This document shows, one piece after another, positions 1 to 10,676 of a stretch of 47,696 bases of DNA. The stretch comes from Cylindrodendrum hubeiense (taxonomy: Eukaryota; Ascomycota; Sordariomycetes; Hypocreales; Nectriaceae). How positions within the stretch are numbered: position 1 is the stretch's first letter; every line of letters begins with the position of its first letter. Below the pieces are notes generated by a model, which saw nothing but the letters and a program-made list of their open reading frames with translations, was not told the origin of the DNA and did no database searches. The translations under genes and the position numbers were made by a program. The DNA lies in the NCBI GenBank assembly GCA_014621425.1, contig JAANBB010000322.1, forward strand, positions 1-47,696. Direction: 5' to 3'.

Positions 1-508
1 GGAAGGGGGAAGGTGAAGGGCTGGGGAGTCGGGGCTAGGGCTGGGTGGACGTAGGCGGTGGGTGGTGATACTCGCAGGACCAGGGCACGCTCGGCTGTAG
101 AGGGTGGTGTGCCGGTATATGCGTGAGGCATTTGAGAAGAGATGTCCGTGGTTGTTGCGCTCTCTGATGCTGGCTTTGGCGACGTGTCTTGGGGATGGAA
201 ATCGTCGGGCTCGTCGATGCGCCAGCGCCTGACCTTGAATGGTCGTGACCCCTGAACCGTCTCCGTGTCTTTATCCTTGAGCCGCAGTCCTATAGGGGTT
301 TTTGAGCACAGTAGGGGATGTGGAATCACGAGACGGACTTACGACGTGCTCTTTGGTTCTTCCGGTTCTGGAGCTTCCTGCGCTGCTTGTTGATCTCAGC
401 CTCAGTGTTGGTCTCGGCCTCGGTGTTGGCCTCGGCGTCCGCGGGACCATGACCGGCCTGTTTCGCTTCGTCCTGGGGCCAAGAGACCCGAATCCCGATA
501 TCTCCCAT
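1..508 (-). CDS. bZIP transcription factor, fungal DUF3425-like (3' end outside window)
   Basis: Two exons are visible: 343-508 and 1-289, joined by a 53-nt intron (290-342) with donor GTAAGT and acceptor TATAG. Exon 1 starts at an ATG with A at -3 and reads MGDIG..., then an acidic N/T/E/A repeat, then the basic region RRKLQNRKNQRARR. The join restores an arginine and continues LRLKDKDTETVQGSRPF, then VRRWRID, a pattern I know from fungal bZIP proteins of the DUF3425 type, which bind DNA as dimers in the nucleus. Exon 2 stays open to the left edge, so the C-terminal domain is missing. An upstream in-frame ATG at 643 would add 45 residues but has no family support. Domain identity is firm; target genes are unknown. 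Confidence 0.85.
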
Positions 509-1137
509 CTTTCTGGTTCGCCGAGCGTCTAGTTTTGTGTGTTGTTGGCTTCGAAATGTGACGAGAGCGAAGAAAGTGGGCGACTGGTCCTCAGGCCCCG
601 CTCCACAGCTGAGATGCATCGTCTGCCACGCAAGGTACGCCAACGCTAACGCAGCAAGCCGACAACCGAGCTCCGTAAGCTAGGCCGAAGGAGGAGAAAA
701 TGGCATCAATCTACGGCAGCCCGCTCGTTTGACTCGGGAGGCTAAGCCGGAAACGGCAGGAATGTCATCACACCAGGCACGACAGTGTGTGTCTATTGAT
801 CTTGATCTAGGGGCATCAAACATCCCCCAAAACAGCGGCGTTAAACTCCTCGACATGGCCTATCTCCATTGAACGTCTTTGAAATGGACGGTGATTTGTA
901 AGTTATTTCCTACATTGTGATCTTGCGAAAAAAAATAGAATAAGCTCAACTGGTGTTGCAGCAATCTAGAGAGAGAGGAGACTATATAAAGTCAACCACC
1001 TCCCCCATGCTTCAACTTAGATTCAAAGTCACTCAACATCATCAACACCGAGCCTTAACTTCTTGCTACCATTAACTCTTCCAGACTCAATAAGTCGTCA
1101 CTCATCACCGCTCACGGCATCTTAAACCAATACCACC
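509..1137. other. Divergent promoter region between bZIP and SDR genes
   Basis: No gene is supported here. The region is the shared upstream sequence of the minus-strand bZIP gene and the plus-strand dehydrogenase. Its right end has a TATA box and a pyrimidine-rich leader. Confidence 0.6.
983..990 (+). promoter_or_regulatory. TATA box of the SDR gene
   Basis: TATATAAA lies about 150 bp before the ATG at 1138. It is followed by a CT-rich leader and a CACCATG start context, typical of an expressed fungal gene. Confidence 0.6.
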
Positions 1138-2137
1138 ATGTCTCGCTACGCCGCTGCCCACATCAAGCCCGAAGGTCCTGGTGACGCCCGCCCTACAGCC
1201 CTCCAGATCGTCAAGGACGAAGGCGCTGAGGGCCAGCTCCAGGACCATGTTATCGTCATCACCGGCACCTCCTCCGGCATCGGTATCGAAACCGTCCGCG
1301 CTCTCGCCGCCACCGGCGCCACCCTTTACCTTACAGCCCGGGACCTCGCCAAGGCCAAGTCCGCCCTCGATGGCATCTTCGAACCCTCCCACATGGAGCT
1401 TTTCCAGATGGACCAGGGATCCCTTTCCTCCGTCCGCGCTGCCGCCGCTGCCATTCTCGTCAAGACTTCTAAGATCCATGCCCTCGTTAATAACGCCGGC
1501 ATCATGGCCGTGCCTGATCTCCGCTTCACCGCCGACGGCCACGAGCTTCAGTTCGGCACAAACCACCTCTCTCACTTCCTCCTTCTTCGAGCTCATCAAG
1601 CCCGCCCTCCTCGCCGCCGCCTCCCCCGCCCTCTCCTCTCGCGTCGTTAACGTCTCGTCCGCCGCCCACAACCTCCACGGCATTAACGACGCCGACAACT
1701 ACGCCTTCCAGCGCGGCGACTACGATCCTAACGCCGCCTACGGCCAGTCTAAGACGGCAAATATCTACATGGCCAATGAGATCGAGCGCCGCTATGGCGC
1801 GCATCACCTGCACGCAACGAGTCTCCACCCGGGCCTCATCAGCACAGGGCTAGCCAGGTTCCTGCCCCCCGACGCCTGGAAGGGGATGGACCACCTTCTG
1901 CCGCTGATGAAAAGCGTCGAGCAGGGCGCCGCGACGACGGTGTGGGCGGCCGTCGGTAAATTATGGGAGCATGAGGGCGGCAAGTACCTTGTCGACTGCA
2001 CCGTGGCGGAGCCAGGTTCGGGCGGGGAGGACAAGATGGTCACGCCTACGTATGCTACCTACGCCTATGATGCGGAGGAGGAGGGGAGGCTGTGGAGGGA
2101 CTCGCTCAAGCTTGTGGGGTTGGCGGATGGGCAGTAG
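1138..2137 (+). CDS. Short-chain dehydrogenase/reductase, broken by one frameshift
   Basis: Classical SDR of about 330 residues, probably NAD(P)-dependent and cytosolic; substrate unknown. The first frame (1138 to about 1584) gives the cofactor motif TGTSSGIG at residues 42-49 and NNAG at 118-121. The family sequence continues one frame over from about 1586 (FELIKPALL...), with the catalytic YGQSK (Tyr codon 1739, Lys codon 1751) and a normal C-terminus ending at 2137. The frame change falls in a CTTC-rich stretch around 1576-1590. One extra base there explains it. No intron of workable size fits, because conserved sequence is continuous across the break. It resembles the retinol-dehydrogenase / WW-domain-oxidoreductase-like fungal SDRs. 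Either the gene is recently inactivated or there is a sequencing error; all other parts look intact. Confidence 0.8.
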
Positions 2138-3619
2138 GGAACGAGGGACCGCTTGCGTGAGCTTTGTACTCTAGAATTCGAGTATTTCCATACAGGGCAG
2201 GTCGGCGTGATAATACATGTCCGTCCCTTGCTTCCAGCTAGACAAATAGTAAGATCTGATTAGAAAGCTGGCAGGCTATACCCTATGTGTCATAAACCCT
2301 CCACTATGATTAAACAGGGCGGGTATGCAAGATCCTACTACCCTTCGCTTTTTTGTACAACATGCAGAGTCTTAGGCTGCATATACGAACACTACAAACA
2401 TATCGCTGTAACATAACCCGGTCGACTTGAGTTCTGGTTGAAGGCCTGCATCCGATGAGGCAGAAACAGTGGATTCCTTTACCTCGGAGATGTAATTATT
2501 AGGCCTATTAGTCCGTCTAGGAAAATCACGGTGAGTAAAAAGCATATAAAATAGAACGCCTTTGACTGCCGAAGTCGGCGATAGATATGGCATATTTATC
2601 TGTTCCATCTGACACTTAAACCAGATGCTTGCGTTAGTTAGGAAGGTTACATGATAGATGACTACGGCTACTCCCCTGTGTTAGGTACAATTGGGTTCGC
2701 TTCTGCAATTGAATGCTACCCATCCCCATCATCGTTTATGCAGTCACTATTAGAGGCTTGACGTCTAAGCTTACGTCCACAATGCATGATAGAGACATCG
2801 ACGTGCCCACTACACCGCAAACACGCCAAGGTTAGCATGTATTGTTAGTTCACATCACACATACTTCCTACATATTGTGATTAGCACTATCGTATCATGT
2901 GAATGACCTTCAACCGTACGTACATATGTATCTTGGTCAGATTCTAAGCCTAATGCTTTGGTTTGAGTTTGAGTCTCACTTCAAAATCGCAACAGACTCA
3001 GCGACGACTTTGCTTCTCTGCAGGTGCCATCTTGAGACTCGTATTTCCTGCCGAACATAAGCAACTCCCGCAATTTGTTTCTGGCGACATTGAGCTTCCT
3101 CTCACTACGGGGTAAGATTCTGCATCGACCTGCAGCCTCGCGGCGACGCATCCCAGCCCATCACGCGGCCGGTCACGAGATACAAGTGCTATGGCTTTTT
3201 AACTTTGGTCAGGCTCATTAAAGTGCTCTGCTTGTATCATAATTACGTCACATATTTCAGGTGCGCCCCAATTGTCACTTTTGGTCTCACTTTGTAGCGT
3301 CCTCATCCTCTATAAACAGATCAGGCTGTGGAAAATGCTGTTTCTAAGCGGGAAAGCGTAACTCCGGATTGGCGCCGAACTTGCCCAACGCAGGGCTTGT
3401 TGCATATTAGTCGCATGCTGAGTTTCAGTGGAATATATTTAAGTCGCTTATGACGTGTCTAAATGTGATTGAGCCTTGCGAGACACATCATCCCGTCAAC
3501 CTGAGTCTGAAAGGTACCACGACATTCGACTTTAAATATACCATGGCCCTGTTTTCAAGTTAGATTGAATGTGAGGAGCAACAAACTTCGCGTCTCACGG
3601 ACCAGCCGCACTAGTAACG
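2138..3619. other. 1.5-kb intergenic region, no supported gene
   Basis: Only short, unrelated open frames are present and no domain is recognisable. It holds the SDR 3' region and the DUF6536 gene promoter. I see no clear repeat or RNA gene. Confidence 0.5.
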
Positions 3620-6140
3620 ATGTGGAAGAAACTGGGAGTCGGTTGGCGACGCACCGCTCTCGTCAACACCGTCTTCATCTTCGTCCTTACTTTTTTCGGC
3701 ATCATTCTGCTATTTCTCAGTGTCTCAAAGTCAGGAGGCCTCGGCACCAATTCTGTCGTCTTTAAAGGCAGCTGCAAAAAGAGCAAGTCGGTGAACACAT
3801 GGCTGCATCTTCTTCTCAACGCCTGCTCCACAGGCATACTGGCTTCATCAAATTTCTTCATGCAAGTGTTGAGCTCACCTACACGGGCCGAAGTGGACAA
3901 GGCACACCGGAACAATATTTCTTTGAAGATTGGCGTGCCATCGATGAGAAACCTATTCCGAACCTCGAAGGTTAAACTTATATGTTGGACACTCTTCTTT
4001 CTGAGCTCATTTCCAGTTCACGTGTTATTTAACAGCGCCATCTTCCCGACCGAATATATGAGCCCTGATTGGAATTTGACAATGGTTTCGGAGGGGTTTA
4101 TCGATGGCGCGCAGTACTTGGGACCTGGAGCAGCTGTGTGGCCACAGAATGGCAATAATAACCACTCCTTATTCAACCTTGAAGGGTATGGGCATAACTC
4201 AAACCTGTACGACTACTTCGACCCAACCAGTCAGGTTTCCAAAAGAATCGAGTTTGCCGCCGTGTGGACTTCCGCGACGTCGTTATGGTCGTCAGGTCTC
4301 ATAACTCATCAATCACGGTATCAGACAGCGGCAGTCTCGGCTGGGAACGAGCCAATATTTATTTGCCCGCGAACTCATCCGACAAGTTCCAGAATCTGTG
4401 GGACGAGAAGGTTCCTCCGCATTCAAATAACTCACTCTGGTTCACTACCAACTGCAAAACGGCTGCCCTCCTGGGTGCACATCAATTCGGGTCTTGCGAG
4501 CAGAAATGTAGTAGGGCCTTGGGTAATCAGAAAGAAATTTTGAACCCTTTACAAATGCAATCGAAATCTGCCAGCTCAATCTCCTCAAGCTACACATTTG
4601 AGTTCCTGAATCTGACAAGGACAGAAGGAATTAGACCTGGCGTTGTTGACGCAAGCGCGATAGTACTTGATCTGGAATATTGTCTGGTGCAGCAATTCTC
4701 ACCCACCTGCAAAGTGTGCCTGTCGAATATTCTTCTTATGATCATTGTTATATCTGCTGCTGTCAAGGCTGCCCTTTGTGTGGGCGTTTTACGCTGCCTG
4801 GCCAAGGAGAATCCATTTGTTGTCCCGGGTGACGCCATAGACTCTTTCATCCGCTACCCCGACAAGTTCACCACTGGGAGGTGTACGCTAGACAGAGAGC
4901 TCGAGGATATAAACAAGGATAAAAGATATCCCATGTTGTCTGGACCGGTGCACTGGTGCACCAAACGCCGAAAGTGGTCACAATCTATCGAGGGGAGGGT
5001 CCTAACCAGGAGCTACGCGTTTCTCCTTGCCAACTTTATCTTCCTAGCTGCCATGTTCTCTGCATCAATGTCTTCGAATACATTTAGAGAGCAGAGTCTA
5101 TTACCGAATGTGGCAAACGGAATTCTCGAGGTTTCTGGAGCAACCGCTGCTGAGTTCATACCAGCTGTTCTGAAAGGGAACTTGCCACAACTCTTTCTCT
5201 CGATGTTCTATTTCGACTACAACTCACTGTATACTCGTATTTATGCCGAGAAGGAGTGGAGTTCATATGGAAAAGACTACCGCCCTCTTCGAGTGACCCG
5301 ACCGCAGGGACAGCAACTATCGACTTATAGATTACAATTGCCGTATCGATATAGTGTTCCCTTGATCTCCATCAGCATTTTGTTACATTGGCTCGTTTCA
5401 AACGCACTTTACGTGTTTGTGGTCGAAGGCGGTAAGTTCCCCGTGTTGGTATAAAGTGCGTTCGCTATATCTGGTGTTTGACTGTTTATTAGGATACTTC
5501 CAGCCTCCATCCAAAGTTCATGGCATAACATCAAGAACTGGGCTCAATGATGACGCTTTCGTCGGAATTGGCTGGTCAGCTCCAGCGTTGCTTGCGCTCT
5601 TAATAGTTGTTTCAGTTTATAGCTGTCCTTCCCTTGATCCTGGTACGAAGGACTATCAGAAGCCCAATGCCACTTGCGGGGAACAGCTCACTGGTCATAT
5701 CTGCGGCTTGTCACATCCCTATTCTTAACAAAATACCTGTCGCAGATGTTGAAAGACACATCTCAGAGGTAGCAGCAAAACACTTATACACATTAACAGA
5801 AAGTGACAATGGGCTCATTTCTGATCAAGATATAACGCAGAGAAATAGTAGATCAATTTCGATCGAGATGGAGCGCTTACTGCCATTATCGAATGCATCT
5901 GGGGAATTTGATCACACGTTGGACTCTGATAATGAACCTTACATGCTAAAGCCTCAGATCCTAGACGCAGAGCAGTACTTGTTCGAGGTGTCACAGAGCC
6001 CTGTTCGTTGGGGCCACGTGAAAACGCGGGAATATGAGAATGATCAGTATACTAATGTTAAGGAATTCATAGGACATTTGAGTTTTGGTACTGGGGAACA
6101 TGATGTCCGAGAGCCAGTAAATGGGCGTTTATATATATAG
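3620..6140 (+). pseudogene. DUF6536-family fungal membrane protein gene with probable frame lesions
   Basis: The N-terminus has the DUF6536 hallmarks: a GWRRTALVNT start to the first membrane span, then LHLLLNACSTGILASSNFFM, the PTRAEVDKAH block, and IGVPSMRN. Frame 2 carries this to about 4260. Frame 1 carries family sequence from about 4264 (DFRDVVMVV...) to 5432. A good intron (5432-5493, donor GTAAGT, acceptor TTAG) leads to another exon in frame 2. The C-terminal part, with PMPLAGNSSLVISAACH and the ending HLSFGTGEHDVREPVNGRLY, is in frame 3 from about 5615 to 6140. So two frame changes are not explained by the obvious intron. A 4186-4295 intron (GTATGG/CAG) could bridge the first but would delete conserved sequence; nothing bridges the second. 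The function of the family is unknown; the intact protein would have several membrane spans. Confidence 0.7.
5432..5493 (+). other. Intron of the DUF6536 gene
   Basis: GTAAGT donor after GTC GAA GGC G and TTTATTAG acceptor before GATACTTCC. The join keeps the membrane-span reading frame (VVEGGYFQPPS). Confidence 0.75.
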
Positions 6141-6295
6141 TTAGTAATAATACAGTGCAAATTCATGTGTATTTTAATTATTTCAATTTCCCTATATGAT
6201 CACATACTCTATGCATTCGGATTATCTATTGCTTGTGAAGTTGAAGTGTGGCTGGCTTTGCTCGGCGAGCTTTCGTGCCCATTACACTATTGTTA

Positions 6296-9200
6296 TCAAA
6301 CGCCATAGTGTATATAGGGAACCCATAAAGGTCTACTTGGCTCCACGCTACTGGTAACCTCCCCATCCCTCAGCATTCTTGTATCGCCCATCGTTTCTGA
6401 CTTGTCATCCTTCTCACCATCGACCCAATCATCCCGCAGCTTCTTAGTGGCCTCGTGAAGTGCACTGCTTATGGATGTTGTATATATGTCCCCCTGCATC
6501 ATGGCTCCGTAAGTTAACGCAGCCATCTTGACGCATAAGTAGTCATTGACTTCCCAAAGTGTCCCTATCACGTGTTTAAACCCTGCCAATTGAAATGCAC
6601 TTGCTAGATGAATACTTTCATCTATCGATTCTTCGTTTTTATTTTGGCTCGTTCCACATGCTGACAGATAAGCAAGAAACGGAGGGTTGGAGCTGAGATT
6701 AGCCTGCAGGAGGCTTGCTACTGTTAAAGGATCTTTAAGGCAATCTTCGAGGAGTAGCCGGCTTTCCAATGGATCATGGGGATATGTCCCACCGTGACCA
6801 GCAAAGTGGAAGATGCTGCAGGTCTGCAACGCTGATAAGACGTGCTGTCTTTTTGGCTCAGGCTGTATAGTAGAAACCTCTATGGACTGGAAGAGAGCGT
6901 CCACTGTATTAATCTCTTCAATGGCGTGTGGAAGCTGATACTGTTCGGGTGTGTGTTGCATGGCCACGAGAAGAACTTCGAGTTCCGGGCTGGCCAATAG
7001 GGCCTGGCCCTGCTGTTGACGGGTGTGAATAATCGTCTTGATCGATGTGCTGTAGGAAGATATGACCCTATCGATAGTCGTCTTGAAATTTCGTTTCATA
7101 TGGTCACCCGCGGCGTGGAGAGGGAACTTGGATAGAGGTCCAGTTGGTATCCACCAAACCTGAGGATATGCATCTTTAGAGGGATCTGGTAGGTCCAAAC
7201 CACCCAAAACAGGGCTAATGAGCTTATCCCAGAGCCAGGTAAGTGTCTGGACAGATCGAAGATCGTGCGACCGGTTGATAATATGCTGCCGGTCGAGCCA
7301 CGGCAGCTCGAGCACTTTGATTCCCGATTTCTGGATGATCAAGGCATCACACCGGATCGCGCTCACATTCACTATGACAATCGGCCCTTGTGCCGCTGCT
7401 TTCAAGACTTCAGTCTCGGACGCAGGTAGAAGAAAGCGTTCAAATCCTGGCTTGCTGCGGATTGCCTCAAGAAGGCGTTGTAACTTGGCGATGGCTTTGC
7501 GATGTTGGTCTGCTTTCAGGCGTCGGAAGACGAGGGGAGACGATTCAGCCATGGGGTCCTGCCAATCAGGTGCGTCAAGCCTATTCCGAAGTTCAATAAA
7601 GGAATCTGCCAAGCTTGGGTGCTGTTTCTCCAAGGCAGATCGATCTGTGCGTAGGTCTTGAAGAGAGCCCGCAATAATACCACGCCCAGTCTCTAGAAGT
7701 TCGATTGCTGTGAAAGGTTCGTTTCTGGCATACAATGCGATAGCTGCTGCATCTGAGGCCAACCCAACAGCCTGCGAAAGAACATATCGTTTGTCGGAAT
7801 TGGGTAGAGAGTTGGGAGCAGACAGTGGAACCAAATCAATTGTCGTTTTAGCAGCTGTGTATGCTTCTTCCCAATCAAACCCATCCTCACAGTCCTTCAA
7901 GATTGGGAAAATTGACAGAAGTTGACGTCCAGCTGAGACTCGTTCTTTGATTGGCGACTGCTTTTGGTCCAAAGCGGTATCAAAGCAATGCTTAGCCTCC
8001 AGTAAATCTGCTTTGGCCTTGCTGTGCGAGTAGCGATCTTTGAGTCGGTTCCCAAGGTTACATAGCCATCCAGCCCGGTCTGGATAGTCGCTTGGAATCG
8101 CCTCAACATTGTTCCGGGCAGCCACAATTGCTTCTTCAAGGTCCATCATTTTCCCAGTACAGGAATACTGCTCACCAAGTTGAACAGCAAGATTGCCAAG
8201 CCATCTTCCTCTGTTTGGATGTTCGTTTGCAACATTTTCGAGGGCCCTTTTCGACATGGAAATAGCTTCTTTGAGGTCTTCATTTGCTTTTTCGTGTTGA
8301 TATTTGTACTTAAGTTGCATTCCAAGGTTGCTTAGGACTTGGGGATCGTTCAAGTTAGCCACCAGCGAATCCCGGCTTTTTTGAATCGCATTGTTAAGGT
8401 CGCTTAAGTTTCTGGTCCGGAGGTATTTATCGGTGAATCGATTTCCAAGGTTGCTTAACCACACAGAACGGTCTGGATGATCTTTTGAACCGGACTGGAC
8501 ACCCTTCTCGCCGATTTCAATAGCCTCCTCAATGTCATGCATCGCCCCAAATCGTGAAAAGCGGTGGCCAAGTTGAACGCTGAGGTTGCTCAATCGCCCA
8601 GGCCGGTTGGTGTCGTTTTCTCGGGTATTTTGAACGGCCTTCCTGGCTAGTTCAATTGCCTCATTAAGGCCATCAGCTGTACCTTCACGTTGACTTTTGA
8701 GGGCAAGTCTGGCTGCAAGGTTGTTTTCACCTTTGACCCTTTCCACAGATCCTTCTGGAGTCAAAGTGAGAACCCTTTGAGCAATCGAAATGGACTCCTC
8801 TAGATACTTGATTTTTTCAGTATGTGTATACTTGTAGCTGAGCTGAACCCCAAGGTTGTGCAAATAGTCGGATATATTTCGGTTGTCTTCGTCAGAGCCT
8901 TCGAGAACCCTCCGAGAGATATCAATTGCTTCTTCAAGGTCGGCGATATTCCCAGTGTGTAGGTAAATCTCTGCAAGTAGCCGCGAAAGGTTGTGGAGGG
9001 CAATGGAGCGGTTGCCATCTTCGTCCGGCATAGCTTCGACAGCCTCACGCGCGGCAAACACAGCTTTTTCACCATCGGATATACTTCTCGTGCGGGAATA
9101 TATATTATCCAGTCGCACTGCGAGGTTGTTCAAGAGCGTGGCTCGATGGTATTCGGGTGCCTCACTCAGTGCCTCTTGCAGCATATCGATGGCTCTTTCC

Positions 9201-9436
9201 AAGTCCTCGATGTTCTTAGTGCAGTCGTATCTCAGTCCGAGCTTGTTGGCAATATTATTGAACAAGACATAGCGGCGTGGATAGCCAGCGGCAACTGCGA
9301 GGGCCTGCTCCAGTTCGGTGATGGCCACTTCAAGATAGGATATCTCTCCTAAGTACATAAATCTGCCCTCATGTTCATTCGCACTTTCGTTCAAGCGTTC
9401 GATCGAGTCCCAAATTGCAACCGGGGCGTTTGACAT
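6296..9436 (-). CDS. TPR-repeat protein with C-terminal CHAT (caspase-like) domain
   Basis: Intronless, 1046 residues. About the first 500 residues are a run of Fis1/Kinesin-light-chain-like TPR units with recurring LxNLGxxLxxRY and DLEEAIxxxR patterns. The C-terminal third is a CHAT domain (caspase HetF associated with TPRs). The catalytic His motif HFAGHG ends at His881, and the catalytic Cys is in LSACGTS at Cys927, so the cysteine-protease dyad is kept. GTLWEVND after it is also typical. Known CHAT proteases are often regulated by partner proteins bound to the TPR part; the substrate here is unknown. It is transcribed away from a C14 caspase-like gene starting 1240 bp off. No NACHT or NB-ARC domain is fused. 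I infer a role in regulated proteolysis or cell death, which the sequence does not prove. Confidence 0.92.
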   Translation of the reverse strand: MSNAPVAIWDSIERLNESANEHEGRFMYLGEISYLEVAITELEQALAVAAGYPRRYVLFNNIANKLGLRYDCTKNIEDLERAIDMLQEALSEAPEYHRATLLNNLAVRLDNIYSRTRSISDGEKAVFAAREAVEAMPDEDGNRSIALHNLSRLLAEIYLHTGNIADLEEAIDISRRVLEGSDEDNRNISDYLHNLGVQLSYKYTHTEKIKYLEESISIAQRVLTLTPEGSVERVKGENNLAARLALKSQREGTADGLNEAIELARKAVQNTRENDTNRPGRLSNLSVQLGHRFSRFGAMHDIEEAIEIGEKGVQSGSKDHPDRSVWLSNLGNRFTDKYLRTRNLSDLNNAIQKSRDSLVANLNDPQVLSNLGMQLKYKYQHEKANEDLKEAISMSKRALENVANEHPNRGRWLGNLAVQLGEQYSCTGKMMDLEEAIVAARNNVEAIPSDYPDRAGWLCNLGNRLKDRYSHSKAKADLLEAKHCFDTALDQKQSPIKERVSAGRQLLSIFPILKDCEDGFDWEEAYTAAKTTIDLVPLSAPNSLPNSDKRYVLSQAVGLASDAAAIALYARNEPFTAIELLETGRGIIAGSLQDLRTDRSALEKQHPSLADSFIELRNRLDAPDWQDPMAESSPLVFRRLKADQHRKAIAKLQRLLEAIRSKPGFERFLLPASETEVLKAAAQGPIVIVNVSAIRCDALIIQKSGIKVLELPWLDRQHIINRSHDLRSVQTLTWLWDKLISPVLGGLDLPDPSKDAYPQVWWIPTGPLSKFPLHAAGDHMKRNFKTTIDRVISSYSTSIKTIIHTRQQQGQALLASPELEVLLVAMQHTPEQYQLPHAIEEINTVDALFQSIEVSTIQPEPKRQHVLSALQTCSIFHFAGHGGTYPHDPLESRLLLEDCLKDPLTVASLLQANLSSNPPFLAYLSACGTSQNKNEESIDESIHLASAFQLAGFKHVIGTLWEVNDYLCVKMAALTYGAMMQGDIYTTSISSALHEATKKLRDDWVDGEKDDKSETMGDTRMLRDGEVTSSVEPSRPLWVPYIHYGV

Positions 9437-10201
9437 GACTTCGGTGGGTAGATGAGAAATCTTGAATAACTGAGGATAGAAGTGTAAACGACGCAGTCCA
9501 CATGGGATAAAGGTCTAGTGGTGTTTCTCATGTGATTCTGGGTTTAGTAAACGCTTTGAACCTGCGTATCAAACATACTATTTATATTCATTTGCACTAT
9601 TCCCCCTATTTCTACCATGCGTTTACGTAAATGCTTGTGGTTTCTATGGAGTGAGTCATTCTAATGACCAGGCAACGAGTTGCTAATCATGTATGTCTCA
9701 TTGCGCGCTTTGTAAAGTACATGCTAAGCGCGGAACGGATCAGGCGACCAATAGTATCTCCAATATCTTGCATTGCAACAACAAGAACACAGGGCAGCAA
9801 CGGCCAGGCCCAATGGCGTCTCTCATATCACTTCACTGCGCTATTTTACGCTGATGGAAAATTACGAATCTGTCGCCGGTAAAAGGCATCGTGCATTGTG
9901 GCGAAGAAGCTAACACATTGCAAAACTAGGCCACCAATCATGCACTGCCAATCTTGCATTGTGCACAACTTGAAGACACGCCAGATTGGCGAGAATTAAG
10001 CGACGGATGAGACATCGGATATTTGGCGCTGAGATACGAAACAAGTCAGCGCCATAGAAATCAGGCACCCAATTACATGCTCCATATTGTATCGGCCTCG
10101 GTTATTACAACGCAAAAATAGATCAGGCTGTCTATACGCTACGTCAACAACGTGGGGATGGGGTACTGTTCACGCTGCCCAATCAGGAAGTTAATGGGAT
10201 A

Positions 10202-10234
10202 TACGGAGGGCCATTTCAAAAGTCATGTCCCAAG
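10202..10234 (+). repeat. Left terminal inverted repeat
   Basis: 33 bp, exact reverse complement of 10465-10497. Confidence 0.9.
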
Positions 10235-10464
10235 AAAAAGCAATTATGCGATTAGTCCAAGGATAAGTACACTAAGTACTTTGACGAATCCCCTGGCCAC
10301 TGAAGACTGCTAAATCTATTGCAGGCTACAGGCCCTTGATGACAGCCGTGTGTCCCCAACACCCCTAAAGTTATAGAGGACCCAGTGGACAACTCATCAT
10401 CACTACGCAACACGCCATGTACCTTCAGGTAAATGACAAGGATTGGGGGATGTGGCGCATTTAG

Positions 10465-10497
10465 CTTGGGACATGACTTTTGAAATGGCCCTCCGTA
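10465..10497 (-). repeat. Right terminal inverted repeat
   Basis: 33 bp, exact reverse complement of 10202-10234. Its end lies 14 bp before the TATAAA of the caspase gene. Confidence 0.9.
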
Positions 10498-10510
10498 GAA
10501 ACCCGGCGGT

Positions 10511-10516
10511 TATAAA
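10511..10516 (+). promoter_or_regulatory. TATA box of the caspase-like gene
   Basis: TATAAA 161 bp before the ATG at 10677, just outside the right inverted repeat. Confidence 0.5.
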
Positions 10517-10676
10517 CGGCCTCCTCCAGATGTTTTCTGTCGACCGAGTAGCCAACACTTCCAAATTGTCTATTAGAAGAAAATCTCAAGAACCAACCTA
10601 CCGTCGAGTTATTTGCATACCAATCGAAGCCCCCCCACCCTCGCCATTCCTTGTCTACAGGTGTCTACATTGAATC

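Larger units (their letters stand above)
10202..10497. mobile_element. MITE-like element with perfect 33-bp terminal inverted repeats
   Basis: Bases 10202-10234 and 10465-10497 are exact reverse complements over 33 bp. The outer ends read TACGGAGGGCC and GGCCCTCCGTA, so both termini are TA, as in Tc1/mariner-type elements that duplicate a TA target. The 230-bp interior has no coding potential. Size, TIRs and position in a promoter suit a non-autonomous MITE. A simple palindromic duplication is the alternative. Confidence 0.65.
9437..10676. other. Divergent promoter of the CHAT and caspase genes
   Basis: This 1.24-kb region has no supported gene. It carries the 33-bp inverted-repeat element at 10202-10497 and a TATAAA at 10511-10516. 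Short near-repeats of a TTGCATTG-type word occur around 9766-9962. Confidence 0.6.

Noticed and set aside
1105..1698. Minus-strand 197-codon open frame opposite the SDR gene
   Set aside because: It is the antisense shadow of a GC-rich coding sequence with clear SDR motifs.
7218..7661. Plus-strand frames inside the CHAT gene
   Set aside because: Antisense shadows of an intact 1046-codon gene.
10443..10673. 76-codon open frame upstream of the caspase gene
   Set aside because: It spans the right inverted repeat and the TATA box; no domain and no good start.
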